Source: Atrichornis clamosus
Taxonomy: Eukaryota; Chordata; Aves; Passeriformes; Menuridae
NCBI GenBank assembly: GCA_013400975.1
Contig: WBMZ01011408.1
Location: 1-64,000 of the forward strand
DNA length: 64,000 nucleotides
Direction: 5' to 3'
Shown: positions 51,301-64,000 of the stretch, piece after piece
How the letters are laid out: the number at the start of each line of letters is the position of its first letter
How positions within the stretch are numbered: position 1 is the stretch's first letter
Position numbers and translations under genes: made by a program
The notes under the pieces: generated by a model
The model's input: only the letters and a program-made list of their open reading frames with translations
What the model was told of the DNA's origin: nothing
The model's database searches: none

Positions 51301-54300
51301 TGTGATTTGAGGACAGATGATCTTGGAATGAATATTCTTTCTGCCATTATGTGAACCCCTACCATGTTTTATTCATGTGAGTAACCAAGAGAACATTTAC
51401 ATTCCATTTAATATGTGCAAGTGTAAAGGACAAGTGGTGATCTTGCCATAGTATTTCATGTTCCTATTTTGGGTGTTTAACACAACCTAACTTTGAACAT
51501 TAACAGAGTAGCTGTGGTTCCAACACTAACATAAGCATGCCAAGCATTTATATCACGCTAGATTACTCACCACTGTTGAAGCTAAATGAAACTTTTATTC
51601 TCTAACTAGTTCATTTGAAAAATTAATAAGAAACCAGAGGTTCAAGAAAATGGGAAAAGTTACTGCAAAATTTATAGAAAAGAAGTGGACCTTCTTAAAA
51701 ATCCTTAATCTCTCATTTTGTTGTGGTTTATTCATTCTAGAAGGATGGACTGTGGCACTGTGAAAGGTATGTGCTTATATATAGTAGTATTAGGGCATGC
51801 ATGGTACCCATAGCAGATTACTACTGGGAGGGGAAGACAGGAAGGGAACATACGAGCAGCACTGGGAAAAATGAGAGGATGAGGGCTCCAAAGAAAACAG
51901 ATAAGGAGAGGCAAGAAGAAAGGTGACACCTGGCGTCAACAAGGACAGGAGGAGACAATGATAGGATTTGTTTGAAGGACAGTGGTATAATGTCTTCAGT
52001 TTCACAAACTCCGGTGAGAAGGAACGGTTTAAGGAGGAAATGAAGCAGAACAAGCGATTTGCTGGCACTGAGCTCACAGGCATTGGAACAAAAAATGCAG
52101 GAGTTCATTTGATTAGCAGGTCTTGAGTAAAGAAGTATTAAAAGGCTTAATTAATTGATGTGCTAGGGTGTTGTATCCTGCCATTTTCTATAATTACATG
52201 TTAATATTTGTTTTCACCACTTTGGTGGAAACAGCAGATTTAAACTGTTACATATTTAAGGTTTAATGAATAAGATATAATGTGTGGTATCATGACAGAG
52301 TGCTAAGTACTGTGCCAGGAATCTAACATTTTGTTTATCTTGCATTCTGTAATAGTGCACATATGTGTTGTGTGATGCCATCCTCTAAAACAGTCCCTGC
52401 TTCAGAGGGAGAAAAGTTTCTCTATTAGTAAATGTAATGGCATCAGGTCTCTCTGCTGGTATTGTATGGAAAAGACAACATCCCTGAAAGTTTTACATTC
52501 TCACATTGTTGGAGCTTCTAAGTTTTGTCAGGTGCTGGTGACTTGGACCTAACACTGAGCTGTAACTCAGGAGACAAAACAGTTGGAAAACTTGGAGAAA
52601 GGCTCTAAGGGTCAGCGAAATTTACTGTGGGCAGCTGCTGCTTCAAAGCAACTTGCTATGCAGAAGCCTATTAAGTAGTAGTAGATTACTTTCCTGCCGT
52701 TTCCCCAGCATGATGGATGACGTTCTGAAAAGTGAAAGGACTTCCTGTGCCACAGAGGCTTTCCCTGTGACTTCTTACCCAGACCCAGTTGCTTTCAAGA
52801 CACTGACTGTACTTCCATCTAAATGTTGTTGTGGATCTCTAAATGAGGTGTGTTCTGCACACGATGCTAGAAGGAATTTGTTTTCTTGTGTGATAGGTGC
52901 TTAAATGCCATTATTTACAGGTGGTCCTGTTTATCTTCTAAATCTCCCTTTGCAACTCAAAACAACAATACATTTTTAGTAGAAATATGTTCAAGATGAA
53001 GAATTCAGTATTGGAAATTCACTTTTTCAAAGTTGTGGAGTGATTAGATTTTGAAACTTCTTAATGTAATGAGTCAACAGCTATGATTTTTGTAGTATTC
53101 ATATATAAAAGTCTGTGTTTGCATATGTCCTAGTATGTAATTTTGTATTCAATCAGTGTGCACTTGAATATAGGAAGAGTCAATGTATGTAGCAAGAGTC
53201 AATTCCTTGCTTTTCAATAACAATGGGTTTTAGTAAGATGAACACTTCTCAGAAACGTGAAACTAGCAAAAATCTATATGAAATCATCTAAGATAATATG
53301 TCTTATGAGCCCAACTAATTGATGACCTTGATTAAGATACTTATCTTGCCTTCCATACTTAAAATAGGGAAATGTAAATATTGATGTAGCAGTGAAGACA
53401 TTGTAAGTGTCTTGTACGGTTTGGGATCTTTAATTTTCACTATATCACAGGAAACAGAACATGTTACTAGGAGACAAAAATGCTTTCAGTGGGATTTTTA
53501 TCATTATATCCAAATATATTTGAAGACGATGAAAAATGCCCTTTTACATTCTAAATGGTTCAAGATAAAAACCATGGCCAAGTCTTCAGCAGAAGCTTTT
53601 GCTGGAATCATTTAGGAATGTGAAGAAAGAAGGCTCGTGTATTCCTGCTGTGTGTCTCTCTTGTTGCCTTTTTTTCACTCCCCTTCCTAACTTTTTCACT
53701 CTTTTACCAATCGTAACCAGATCTAGCAGAGGGTTGGAAGCCTCAGAACTGTTCAGCTTCAATAAATTATGTGAGAAAAGGATGAGATAGGAATGCATCC
53801 ACTGGCTCAGAGCAAATGTCCACTGAGCTTCCTCTGACAACAAACATGAGTAAATGGTTAGGAATGTTTCTTCCAGTATCTTCACCCTGCTTCTGGTTAA
53901 CACATTATGGGCTTCCTGCACCCCATCTCTGTCAATCAGTTTACTCTTATTTACTTGCTGACTAGTGTTATTTGAGGTAATAGCCTTGTGAGGTATAACT
54001 TCCCTCTTTGAAAGCCACATTGACTCCTTTTTATAGAATTAGTGGAATATGTACAAACATGATATGCTTTATTGTTCATTCCTAAGGTTGTGCCAGGTAC
54101 CAAAGTTGGACATTCTGGGGTTTTTCCCCCCGGTTCTGCATATCGTCCCTCCAGTCCATGTATACTATCTTATCTGCTGTTTCTCAGTATCATTCCTTCA
54201 ACTTCTCCAGGCATTTATCCAATAAAAAATTGGCAGGAAGAAAAATTGCCTTTTGTGTCCCCCTTTCATTATCACTTGTGTTAGTACATCTCTTTGGACA

Positions 54301-55822
54301 GCCACACCGGTGAGAGCAGAAACTGCTAAATCTGAAACTCCTGGATCACAAAACATCCTTTTGTGCTCAGCACTACTTCATTGCTTTCTTCATTACTTTT
54401 TCTTGGGTTTCTTGCCATTTCTTTAATTGGTGGGCAAATGCACACAATCAAGCATCTCTGCCCATGTTTGTTTGTATGTACCAGTCTTCAGGGTGAAGAC
54501 TGATTTTACTTTACCTGCCTAGTTACTTAAGAGAACTTAATGACTCCATTTACATTTATTGTGAGTAAATAGTGACTATTATAAGAATCCACTGCAGCAG
54601 CGTCTATCCCAACCCATAAAAGTAGTTTTTCAAATAGTACTCCATTGCAGACTTGCTACATGGCAGCACAACTGTGCATCTCCCATTGCTCTTTCTTGAA
54701 AATTAGCCAAGTTGATTAAACAATTTTTACAGAATTGTGCCTCAGTTGACCAACAGGTAACTTGTGGGAAAGGGGGATATGGTACCTTTCACTTCCTTAG
54801 ATATTTTCTTTGTTCTTCAGCTGTAGAGCTCATCTGACTGACAACGAGGGGACCTGCAGGGTTCCATGGTGATCCATACAGGGAGCAAAATCAGAGCAAC
54901 ACTATTCTACTAGTTTGTAGGATGATTTTTTTTCCAGACACTTTAAAAAAATTATTTCAAAAAATATCCAGGGGACTACAGATGAAGGAATTTGACATTC
55001 ATGCTATTCATATTAGCAGGAAGTAGAATCAAGTCTAGAACTAGTAAACAGATGGCAGAGTCAAAACAGCCATTGCAAAGGGAAGTTAAATTATGGGATT
55101 TCAGAAAGAGTCAAAAGATGTACAAATAATGTAATGTAGCTGTATTTTTAAGAGACTTTCAAGGAGGATACTCATCAAAGGTTGTTTGAGAAACTGATAG
55201 AAAAAGGAAAAAATATTAGGATTGGATAAATAACTGAATAAAAGAAAACAAGAGTAAATGGTGAATTTTCACAGTAAATATAGATCACCAGTGAGTCTAC
55301 TCAAAAAAAGGGAGGAATAATGAGGTGAGTGCCTGTCAGTGATACTGTAATAGAAAGAAATTAAAACGAGGGCCACGTATAGAGAACTATAAATGAGTTT
55401 ACAAAGTCCATTTCATGGCTTTGTGAAAGAATATTAGATAAAATTAGTAGGATACTCTCAATTATTAGTAGAGGAGGTGGGGAATTCCTTTTATATGAAA
55501 AGTCAGAGCTTAATGCATCTGGTCCCTCAGTAATTAGATCTTGGGCTTATAATACTTCTAAATAGAAGCAGAAATATTTGTATTATAATCCTTTAGCAAA
55601 AGAGACAAATAGAGCTAATAGTCTTGCAAAAACGTTATCTTAGTATCAGTCAAAAGAAAATCAATCCAATGTTAGTAATTATTTGCAAGGGAACATAGAA
55701 CAAAACAACAAACTTTATGGTTTTTTGTACAGTTGTTGTATTACTGTGTTCTGAAGACCATATGCAGTTACAGTCCCCCTCTGCTTCTATGAAGATCTGT
55801 TAGAACTTGGCAAGATCCTGGG

Positions 55823-55844
55823 CATGGTGGCAAGGCTCACCATG
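55823..55844. repeat. 7-bp inverted repeat
   Basis: 'catggtg' and 'caccatg' flank an eight-base spacer. It may lie inside the upstream part of the old CR1 element whose clear homology begins near 55915. Confidence 0.6.
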
Positions 55845-55914
55845 AAGCAGTACTCAGGGGAACATATAAACAAGTCATATTGTTAGGTTTGTAAAGAAAT
55901 CCTGAGGAACTTGA

Positions 55915-56098
55915 AATACAGAAGGAGCCACCTCTGGTGTGGGGAATCCCTCAGCTGTAAATTACTGAAGTCTATTGTGAGGGGAAGGGCAGCACTCTGC
56001 TCACTCTGTCCTTAACCTGTCAAACATCTGCTGTTGGGTACTGGGCTAGATGGAGTTTTAATCTGACCCAGTACAGCAATTCTTATGATCATACGGGT
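55915..56098 (+). mobile_element. Old CR1 LINE 3' end of turtle/crocodile-like type
   Basis: The 3' end reads 'tactgggctagatgg', then 'tctgacccagta', then 'ttcttatg'. This is the signature of the CR1 subfamilies abundant in turtles and crocodilians, with terminal TTCTTATG rather than the ATTCTATG of most avian CR1. The last part contains an imperfect stem (56038-56050 with 56062-56074, 11 of 13 pairs) typical of this 3' untranslated hairpin. Upstream 'gggaatccctcagctgtaaatt' also fits this subfamily. Similarity may reach back to about 55790. It is an old archosaur-age relic without coding capacity. Confidence 0.8.
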
Positions 56099-59000
56099 TA
56101 ATAAGATGGAATAGCGTGCACCATGGTCAGGTTATGCCAATGGAGAAGAGAGGCAGACACTGTCCTCAACCTTATTTCATGCACAGATCCTCAGCAAGTT
56201 CACTGCTTTTATTCTAGTGTGTGCAGTTGGAGACTAAGCCTGTATATAACTGAATGTAAAGAACAGTGTGTCAGTGGTTTCAAGTTTTTACAGTCATTCT
56301 TTTAAACATACACTGAAACTCAAGAGGGTCAAACTATGCTTAAATTGGGAGGAAATCCAGATAATTTATGACATGGAAAACTCAGTTAGGGGCCCCAAAT
56401 AATGTTTCTTTTTCTGGTGACATGATAATAAAGCCATCTACATGTCATTACTACAAAATCATAGCTGAATTTCCAATATAGAAGTGCTTTTAAGAGACAT
56501 AGTCTCTCTGTTTCACCCACCACCTCTCTGTTTCTTTTCCTGCTATTATATAAGAGCAGAAATAGCAACTCTCCATGATTTTTTGTAGTCAGCTTTCATG
56601 CTCAGGAGGCAAGAGAAGCAGAATTCTGACCAAATTTGTAGATTTGCAACACCAGTATAAGATGATAAGATGCATCACTGATAAGATGTAATCTTTTTAA
56701 AGAATAGTGGTTGTGTGGCCATGTGTGCTGAATCATTTTTAGATCTAACACCTAAACTCCATCCTAATGCTGGCTTCACGCCAGCATTCATGGTTCATGG
56801 AAGCATCCACAGGACTACTTATGCATTCCCAGATGTGGTTTGTGTGCTTTCCTATTCACAGAGACTTGTTGCCTTCCAAATTAGTAGAAAATCTGCAACA
56901 CATATGCTTCCAGAAACTGTCTCAAAATATGATGATTTAATACAACATTCCTTTCTGATTAGGAAAACTACTTCCAATGAACTATCTGCTTAAAGATTTT
57001 TATCAGACATTCAAACTACTGATTCTGCTTTTAAATGATGCTTTTCTTGGCTGTATATTACCTCATTCTGACATCTCATACAAGGAGATTAGTTTTCAGC
57101 TTGTACAACACTGATTTAAAAGCATTCCCCCTTTTATATTAAGCAGAGAGAACAGCTCATAAATTAACACTTACTTTGTATTGTTATCAGTGTTCTCAGT
57201 GCCTCGAAGCATTTGAGCTGTCTTGATGCACATTAACCATAATAATTGTCAGTCAGGCACATAGACAAAAAGGATGAGTGATGATCAGTATTTTATACAG
57301 TGTGAGTACACAAAAGCTGTGAGGTAATGAAGAAGAATAGAAACATAAGACAAAAGACTTAATTCAATGAACTTTAGTTTGACAGTGCAGATGGTGAATT
57401 TTTTCTGTGGTGATCCCACGCTTCTGGGCCTTCAGCAGTAAGGTTTTTCTCCTCATTCTCTTTCCATTTGAAGATATCCCCCTTTTTGCTCTTTTCTATC
57501 CAGAGAAGCTGATCCCCAACAGTATAAAACCTAGACCTTGCTCTCCCTTGACTCACAGCAAATATTAGGTGTAACATTAGTTTTACAAGGAAAGGTATTG
57601 GTTTGTTTTTATTACCGTGTTCTACAAAACATTCAGAGTACAAGTAGTTTTCAAAAACAGGCTCCCAGAAGTCACATTATAATAATTTGGTCTGAAGATA
57701 CTAGTTGAATGAGCTACTGAAGTGAAAAGCGAAAAAAAAAAGAGTTTTTAAAATTTATTTTAGAACTCATCCATCAAATAAAAACCTCTGACAGAGCAAG
57801 AAAATCTGCAGTTTGGGAACCCTTATTTCATCTTCCCTAGTGAGGAAGAGGGTGGAGAATCTTTCCACAGACATTTTGGGTTTTTAATATGTAGGTTCTT
57901 CTTCAACTTTTGTATTCACTGCCGTTCACAACTTTCTTCCCAACCTCATCAAGATTTTCACACACAGAAGATTTATCAGAAATCTTCACATTCCCCCTGC
58001 TTCTGCAATATCATGCCTAATCACCTACAAACATACAGGCATTTCAGCCACACCAGGGAGAGGACTCATGATTCACCCTTGGATTAGCACCAGCCCGTTT
58101 GATGCAAGGCGATGAGTTTCAATCACTTACATTAATTTCTCAGCCAGTTTTGTAGAAATGTTAGAAGCTAGCACAGCATGTGAGTAATATGATACAGAGC
58201 TCTACTAATATAAATGATAGCTTAGCTGTAGAATTGGTGAACAAATGATTCGCTAGTGTAACATAATACCTCCAGTCTAATTTGATGCTGCTAGAGCCGG
58301 AAAGTAGGCACAAATGCAAGATGTAAATTTCTGTTTAACACAGTGTTTGATAATCACAGATGGCTACACTTGTAGGCCAAGACAAGTAAAAAAAGGATAA
58401 CTTTATGGACTGGAGATATTTTGCAAGGTTTTTATTACCTGGAAAAGTCAAGATGAAGGTCAGAGCAAAAAAGTGAAGAAAGAAGCATAGAAGAGATGCA
58501 CAAACGATTTGTATCAAATACAAAATTCCACTTCTTGCAGATCTGATGTTTTAAAGAATCTTAATCTGTGCTTATGAAGGTTGTGACCATTTACACTGTG
58601 ACTTTCCTGCAACATTCTTTTTATAGCCAAACATCTCCATTCATCCTAAAATGATGTAAAACTTTTTTTTCTTTGAAGAGTAACTCTGTGAATCTACAGG
58701 ACTTCACTTTAGTTGTTATTTCCCGGCATCTTCAGAACATCATTCAGAGTCTTGCTTCATGACTGGAGTTAGCCAGGTTACCAGCTGGTGATTTCCCTGT
58801 TAGTGGCATTTTTTGAACTGCTGGATTTAGAGCCTGTATAGCATTTGCCACCTTACTTTCCGGATCTGGAACCTCTGTGGGGTTTTTGAGTTCCCTAGAG
58901 TAAATGAGCAGGCAAACTCTACTATTCCTTCTGCTTATAGTCAGATCCTCAGGACTGGAACCCTGTGATTTAATTCTTGTACACATACAGAAGGAGTCCT

Positions 59001-61018
59001 TGGGCTGCTTTCATTCATTAATTAGTGATTAAAGGGATCAATGTTTTAATGTAAAGGTGTTAAGAATTCAAGAGATGACAAAATGCTTGAATCTGCAAGT
59101 GAACAAAGGAATATTGGTTCCTTTCCAAACATTCTGAATCAAACTGCAGGGGTTTGTTTTGTGAACTGAACCCTGCAGGATTCACACAGCTGTAGAGAGA
59201 AATCTAACACCTAGTCCAAGTGAAACAATTCCAGGATCCAGCAAAGAATTCCTTAACTACACAAGACATAAAACTTGCTTTGTGAGAGTCTTGTTTTCTC
59301 TTTTTAATATTTATGCAATTTATCCATTTATTGTCTGTGTGCTTACTACCAGTAAGTATCTATTCTTTACTTCAGTACAAATCATAAACTATACAGTGAG
59401 ATTTTCTTCAGGCAAACTTATTGAAGTCTCTAGAAGGTGGAACTTTGCTCCAGTGAAGTCTGAAGGAGGGTCTCATATTATGACCTTGAATTACTTTTGT
59501 TGATATTTTAATAAAACATTTAAATAAAATCAGTAGAACTCTGAGGTGAGTCACCATTCATTTGTTCAGAATTCTGCTTTCCTCATAATGAAGGCCTTTT
59601 AGATTGCAAAGTGAGGACTGAAGAAATTGTAGATGGCTAAAGTGTGTCAGAGTAGATTATTGAGTTAGTGATGTAAGGGAAAACATACATAGAAAATCTA
59701 GCTAGATTACAAGAAATCAGACATACTTAATTGATGCACTTTTGGAATGCAATTTTTTATGTTGTATATGTGAAGAGGAAGTTGAGAAGTACAGTTTTTG
59801 CTTCTGGAAGGCAGATGAATATTCCAAAATGTATAGTTTCTCAAGAATATTGTAAAATCTTTAATGATTAAGTCTTGTGCCTCCCTTTATTTATGTAGTA
59901 GAAAGACTGAAGTCAAGAGGATAGCTCTGAAAACCACTCCCATGCATATATATGCTGCTAGAAGTGGAGTTGTAAAAGGAAAAAACCCTTTTTTCTTTGA
60001 AACACCATTGCCTGTTTCACCTTGGAATTTGTTAACCTTCTTACCCATCAGTAACTAAAGAAGCATGCTGCTGTGGTAGTGTGTTGTAGCTCTCTCTCAA
60101 ACACTAAGCAGTAAACTGAATCTAATTAGCAAAGCACTATTTGTGGTAGAGTTCTCTGATGAAACAACTACTGCATGTCTTCCCTTACTTAGCTCTGTTT
60201 CTTTTTGTAAAATATATATCCTAGTGACAGGGAGTTCACAAGCACTTAGCAAATTGTTCTAAGGGCTAACAAACATTGCTGTTAAAAAGTATTTTATTTC
60301 TAGTCTAAGTTGTCTGGTTTTGGTTTTCAGCTTTTTTATCTTCCTACACCTTTATCCACTGTGAAAAAAGAGTTCCTTATTGTCAAACACATCATCCTAC
60401 ATCTACACATGAAACACAGCAAAGTTACAACATCACGTTAGAAACCATGTGTAGTGCAGTAGGTATTTTAGCTCACTTTGCCATATAGTAAAAACCTTTT
60501 TATTTACTTTGCTTTAATTTAGAGCATTTATAGGTGAACATTTTTGATAATAATTTTTCAACAAATTTTATGCAACTAAATTTCTATATGTGTCACTGTG
60601 TTCTAACAAAATAAATGAGACACGTACTGTGCAGTTTCACCAGACCTGGAGCAGACGTGGAAAAGATATAAATGTGTCAGTATTACAGGAGGGAAAATAC
60701 ATAAATGCACATGGTGACTCTCTTAAGTCTTGGGCTCAGTGTGATACTAATTCATTTTGGTGACATTTGGAAAACTTCTCCCAACATTAATAATAAGTTT
60801 ATAGTGGGGGGTAATTCTGACAGACACAGTGTTGAAATAAAAACTTGAAAGAATGTCCATCAGATTTTACAGGTGCATAGAACATGCATTTGCAGTTGAT
60901 TGATGATCTTTTTGTTAAAGGTTGACATAATGCTGAATGGAATGTTTTGTTTATATATGGTGGTCTAGTTTATTGACCAGTACCAAAATGTATGACCAAT
61001 TTGGGACTCCATACAGTG
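56099..61018. other. Long non-coding stretch
   Basis: About 4.9 kb with no recognisable gene or repeat. Open frames of up to 92 codons (56715-56993, plus strand) have no recognisable motif. Confidence 0.55.
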
Positions 61019-61056
61019 TCTCTTTTTTTCTTCTTCTTTTTTTTTTTTTCCTCCTT
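61019..61056. repeat. 38-bp pyrimidine tract
   Basis: Thirty-eight uninterrupted pyrimidines, mostly T with interspersed C, including 13 consecutive T. It is a simple repeat; the bases after it do not form an acceptor AG at the expected place. Confidence 0.85.
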
Positions 61057-62297
61057 GGAAGAAGTTTCTGTATTTATCTTCCCTTACAATTATCAGGACA
61101 TGGATGCTGATTGATTATTTTATAAATATTATATTCTTGAATTATTTTTTCCTTTAAACTATTCACTTGAACTGAAAATTTTAGATGAACATACCAGAAT
61201 TTTAAGCAATATATAGAAAAGGTCTTCTGGGATCTACCTTCTGAGCAAATGTTATAGAAATTAGATTTTTACTGAAAATGAAAATAACAGTTGGCATGTA
61301 ATTTGAATAGATCTGTCTTCTATTTGGAAAGCTATTTCTTTTGAACTTGAATTAGAGAAAGAAATCTGAAAAAAAAATCTGAACATGTCTAACCCAAATG
61401 GTTGGAAATGGAAGAACTGAAAAGATGGTGCCAGTATTTAATGAAGAAGTTGATTTGTTTCTTCTATAAGATCAAATCAGTGGAAAAAGGGTTGTCTTTA
61501 ACCACACTTTCCATTCAGAATCTTAAGACCAAAACAAACTCTCAACAGCCACAATTACTTACCTAAATACTGAATTGGTTTTGAATTTATGAAGTGTGTA
61601 CACTCAAAGTCATTCTTTAAATTAATGTAAAACTTAAGCTTTCATCTTAACTACATGTAGGCTGCTGTTACTTGTAATAAATGTGAAGTGAGAACCTTTT
61701 CAGTTTTTCAATCAATTTTGTTAGCTAAAGTTGGAGTCGCTAGATATCTTTCAGCCAAAACTGACATTGACTCCAAAAGTTGTGTGTTTTTAAAAGTTGA
61801 AATAAAATTAATTAAAGGATCCTAATACCAACTTTGTCCTGAAAGGTCAAGCTGTGATTTTGTCTACCTTTAGACTGCACATTTGTATTTGTATTTATTC
61901 AGGAAAACGAAGTATATCAGTATGTTGGAAATATAATGCAGTTTGTTCATTTTCTTTCATCTTCCTTGAGCCAAAATATGATGGTCTGTGTAATTGTAAA
62001 CTCAGGGTACTTGTCCTGACAGAGAACTGACTAGGACAAAAAGGGAGATGCTTATTAAAAACATTCCCTTTCATTATCTGTGCCAACAAAACAGAGAATC
62101 CAAAACTGTTCTGCCTGACCTGGCTCATTGAAGTATATGGATTGAGATATAGTCAGTGGAATTATCTGGTTGTAATCCAACCAAGTCTGGAGAAAATCTA
62201 ACAAATAGTGTTAAAAAATAAGTAGCTGAAAGACCTGTGTGTATCTAGGTTTCGGATACAGCAGTGTACCAGTTAATCCAAAACCACAACAAATGCT
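61057..62297. other. Non-coding stretch
   Basis: AT-rich sequence with no recognisable gene or repeat. Confidence 0.6.
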
Positions 62298-62418
62298 CTC
62301 AGACATGCGGTGTCTGAGGCACATGGTGTGACTCTTGGGGCTGTCTGTCTGGGGCAGGGCCAGGAGTTGGACCCGATGATCCTTGTGGATCCTTTCCAGC
62401 TCACCATATTCTATGATA
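62298..62418 (+). mobile_element. CR1 LINE 3' end (sense)
   Basis: The text 'gggcagggccaggagttgga' followed by 'cgatgatccttgtgga' and 'atattctatgatag' is the typical 3' end of avian CR1, finishing in the ATTCTATG octamer. Only about 120 bp is present, so it is 5'-truncated within the 3' untranslated region. Its left edge is a perfect 8-bp inverted repeat, 'ctcagaca' / 'tgtctgag' with a five-base loop (62298-62318). It is better preserved than the copy at 45889. Confidence 0.92.
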
Positions 62419-64000
62419 GGCTCACATTCTCTTATTCTTCATATAGGCAGAACATTTTGTACACTGTTTGTTTTTCACCACACCTTAAGAAAAACAAAGT
62501 TAAGGAAGTTAATAGCACCCAAGTAGATCAGGTAATCTTGGCTCAAGGACCTCTTCAGAGATAAAAAGGAAGGGTGGTCTTCTCGCCCTCAGACTGAGTT
62601 TGTCTTGTCAAAAGTCTTGGAAAATACCGAAGCTCTCCAACTGTATAATTTCCTTGCATCTTGATTCTATGGGAAGAGAATTTTCTTTGCTCGATAGTTT
62701 GAGTAATTATTTCTGTCTGATATTCTTTGTATAAACTCCTATATTTAAAATGTGTAATATTGTCATTCTTAGATTTTCCGCAGACACAGGACTTAGTCTG
62801 TTCTCCCTAACTGGGACCTACGTGAAAGAATTTAGCTAAATTGTAACTGCTGTATACACCTGATTTTACTTCTGAAAGAAAATGATTCAGAACCTTTTCC
62901 TGTTACTTCCTGTGAATTTCATGTTCCTACAATAAAGGTGAAGGGCTTTTAACCAGGTAATAGTCTCCCTTTCTGTTTCTAAATCCAGATCCATAAAGGT
63001 GTGATCCTGGTGCACTGTGTATAGCCTCTCAGTATTCTTCAGAGCGCTGTATGTTTTGTTTTCTCTCTTACCACTCTAACGAGTGAATGTAGAAGTCAGA
63101 TAGTGTTATTGAGTGAGTGACAACATACTCTTTTCCACCAAGACCAAATACATCCTCTTCCTTGTAAAAAGGAATTTAAAGAATTGGAGGAATCATAGAT
63201 ACATGAACTGACACTATTAAAAGGAAGGATTAAGTGAAGGAAATTAAGCTTTATAAAGCGGAGTGGAGGATGTTTTCTGTGCTCTACATAATTTTGAAAT
63301 GAGACTTGGTGCAAATGAACTTCAGTACACCTGTAAGAGTATTTGAATGTGCATATTTGTTCAAAGAATTTTTAGATTAATGGTCAGATAATGGGTTACA
63401 TATAATTTAAAAAACAACTTGTGTCAGCAATTATGAATACTCAGTGTATGCATCCTTTTTCATATTGGGTCTTTCTAGAATGTCATAGAAAGTGAGAAAC
63501 ATTTTGCTTAATTCTGCATAGAGTTTACTAGCATTGATTTATTAGGAGATTAATGAAAAGACGTTTTATTGTTCTTTCATCTTTTTAATGGATTCAGATT
63601 TGTTGTGTGTGCAGGACTCATTGTAGTCATCAGGCTAATAAACTAAGCCACATTATTTAAAAAGTTAGACAATCCTAACATATTTAAACTGAATTTCAGA
63701 GGGAACACTTAAAATTATGTTCACTTTTGTATAGTTATGAGTTTCTGTAATTCAACACAGTTGTTTAGTATTTTGATCCTTTCCCTTACAGACCAAAGAC
63801 TGCTAATCAATGTTGGTTTGGCTTTTTCTAATTGATAATTCTAAATATTTGATTAATGATAACACTTTAATATTGCTTTTAGTATTTTTTTGCCCATGTG
63901 CTAACACTTAAAACTACTCAAACTGCAGGCCCTTTAAAACTAAAAGAAGGTGTGGGCTTCCAGTGCAGTGCTAAGGTTACTTTTTATCTGCAAAAACAAG
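62419..64000. other. Non-coding stretch to window end
   Basis: AT-rich sequence with no recognisable gene or repeat. A small minus-strand frame of 72 codons at 63096-63314 has no recognisable feature. Confidence 0.6.

Larger units (their letters stand above)
46501..55790. other. Long non-coding stretch
   Basis: About 9.3 kb of AT-rich sequence without a recognisable gene. It includes an 11-A run near 47053, a 15-bp near-tandem repeat at 47839-47876, a palindrome at 48381 and slightly GC-richer patches at 48400-48500 and 51800-52080. Open frames up to 144 codons (53586-54020, minus strand) have no family resemblance. Confidence 0.55.

Noticed and set aside
53586..54020. 144-codon minus-strand open frame
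   Set aside because: Composition is varied, but no motif or family is recognisable and there is no supporting signal; overlapping frames exist on the plus strand.
1..64000. CRISPR arrays, operons, tRNA or rRNA genes, phage genes
   Set aside because: No regularly spaced repeats, no clover-leaf or rRNA sequence, and no gene-dense coding; the window is vertebrate non-coding DNA.

Overview
The window looks like non-coding nuclear DNA from a bird. It is AT-rich, has long stretches without credible open reading frames, and shows no bacterial-style gene density. The identification rests on its interspersed repeats. There are at least five pieces of the LINE family CR1, several with the typical avian 3' ends, and one 946-bp solo LTR of the avian ERVL-like type. 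I found no protein-coding exon, tRNA, rRNA, CRISPR array or CpG-island promoter that I can defend. The window is therefore either intergenic or lies inside a large intron. The longest open frames (about 130-150 codons) are what chance gives in 64 kb of such sequence, or they are repeat remnants.

Layout: 1-122 is an antisense CR1 piece cut by the window edge. 123-1350 is a less AT-rich block with a 25-bp direct duplication and a 30-bp purine tract, probably an unidentified old repeat. 1350-19080 is unannotatable single-copy-like sequence holding three canonical G-quadruplex motifs (1992, 3026 and 18848), a TA/TG microsatellite and small duplications. 19083-19557 is the most interesting element: a badly decayed reverse-transcriptase fossil whose motif order fits the L1/Tx1 group of LINEs and not CR1. 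19558-30150 is featureless. 30155-30355 is an antisense CR1. 30356-38080 is non-coding, with a GC-richer island around 34.3-34.86 kb carrying a GC box, and purine/pyrimidine tracts. 38081-39026 is the solo LTR in minus orientation, flanked by a 4-of-5-base target duplication. 40462-40601 is an antisense CR1 3' end. 45889-46500 is a sense CR1 3' portion with the frameshifted end of its ORF2. 55915-56098 is an old CR1 of the turtle/crocodile-like 3'-end type. 62298-62418 is a sense CR1 3' end. The rest is ordinary non-coding DNA.

There is no gene network to describe. The window is a record of retrotransposition: layered CR1 insertions, one retroviral LTR left by recombination, and one relic of a LINE lineage that birds are not generally known for. 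All family calls come from remembered consensus features, not from a database search.
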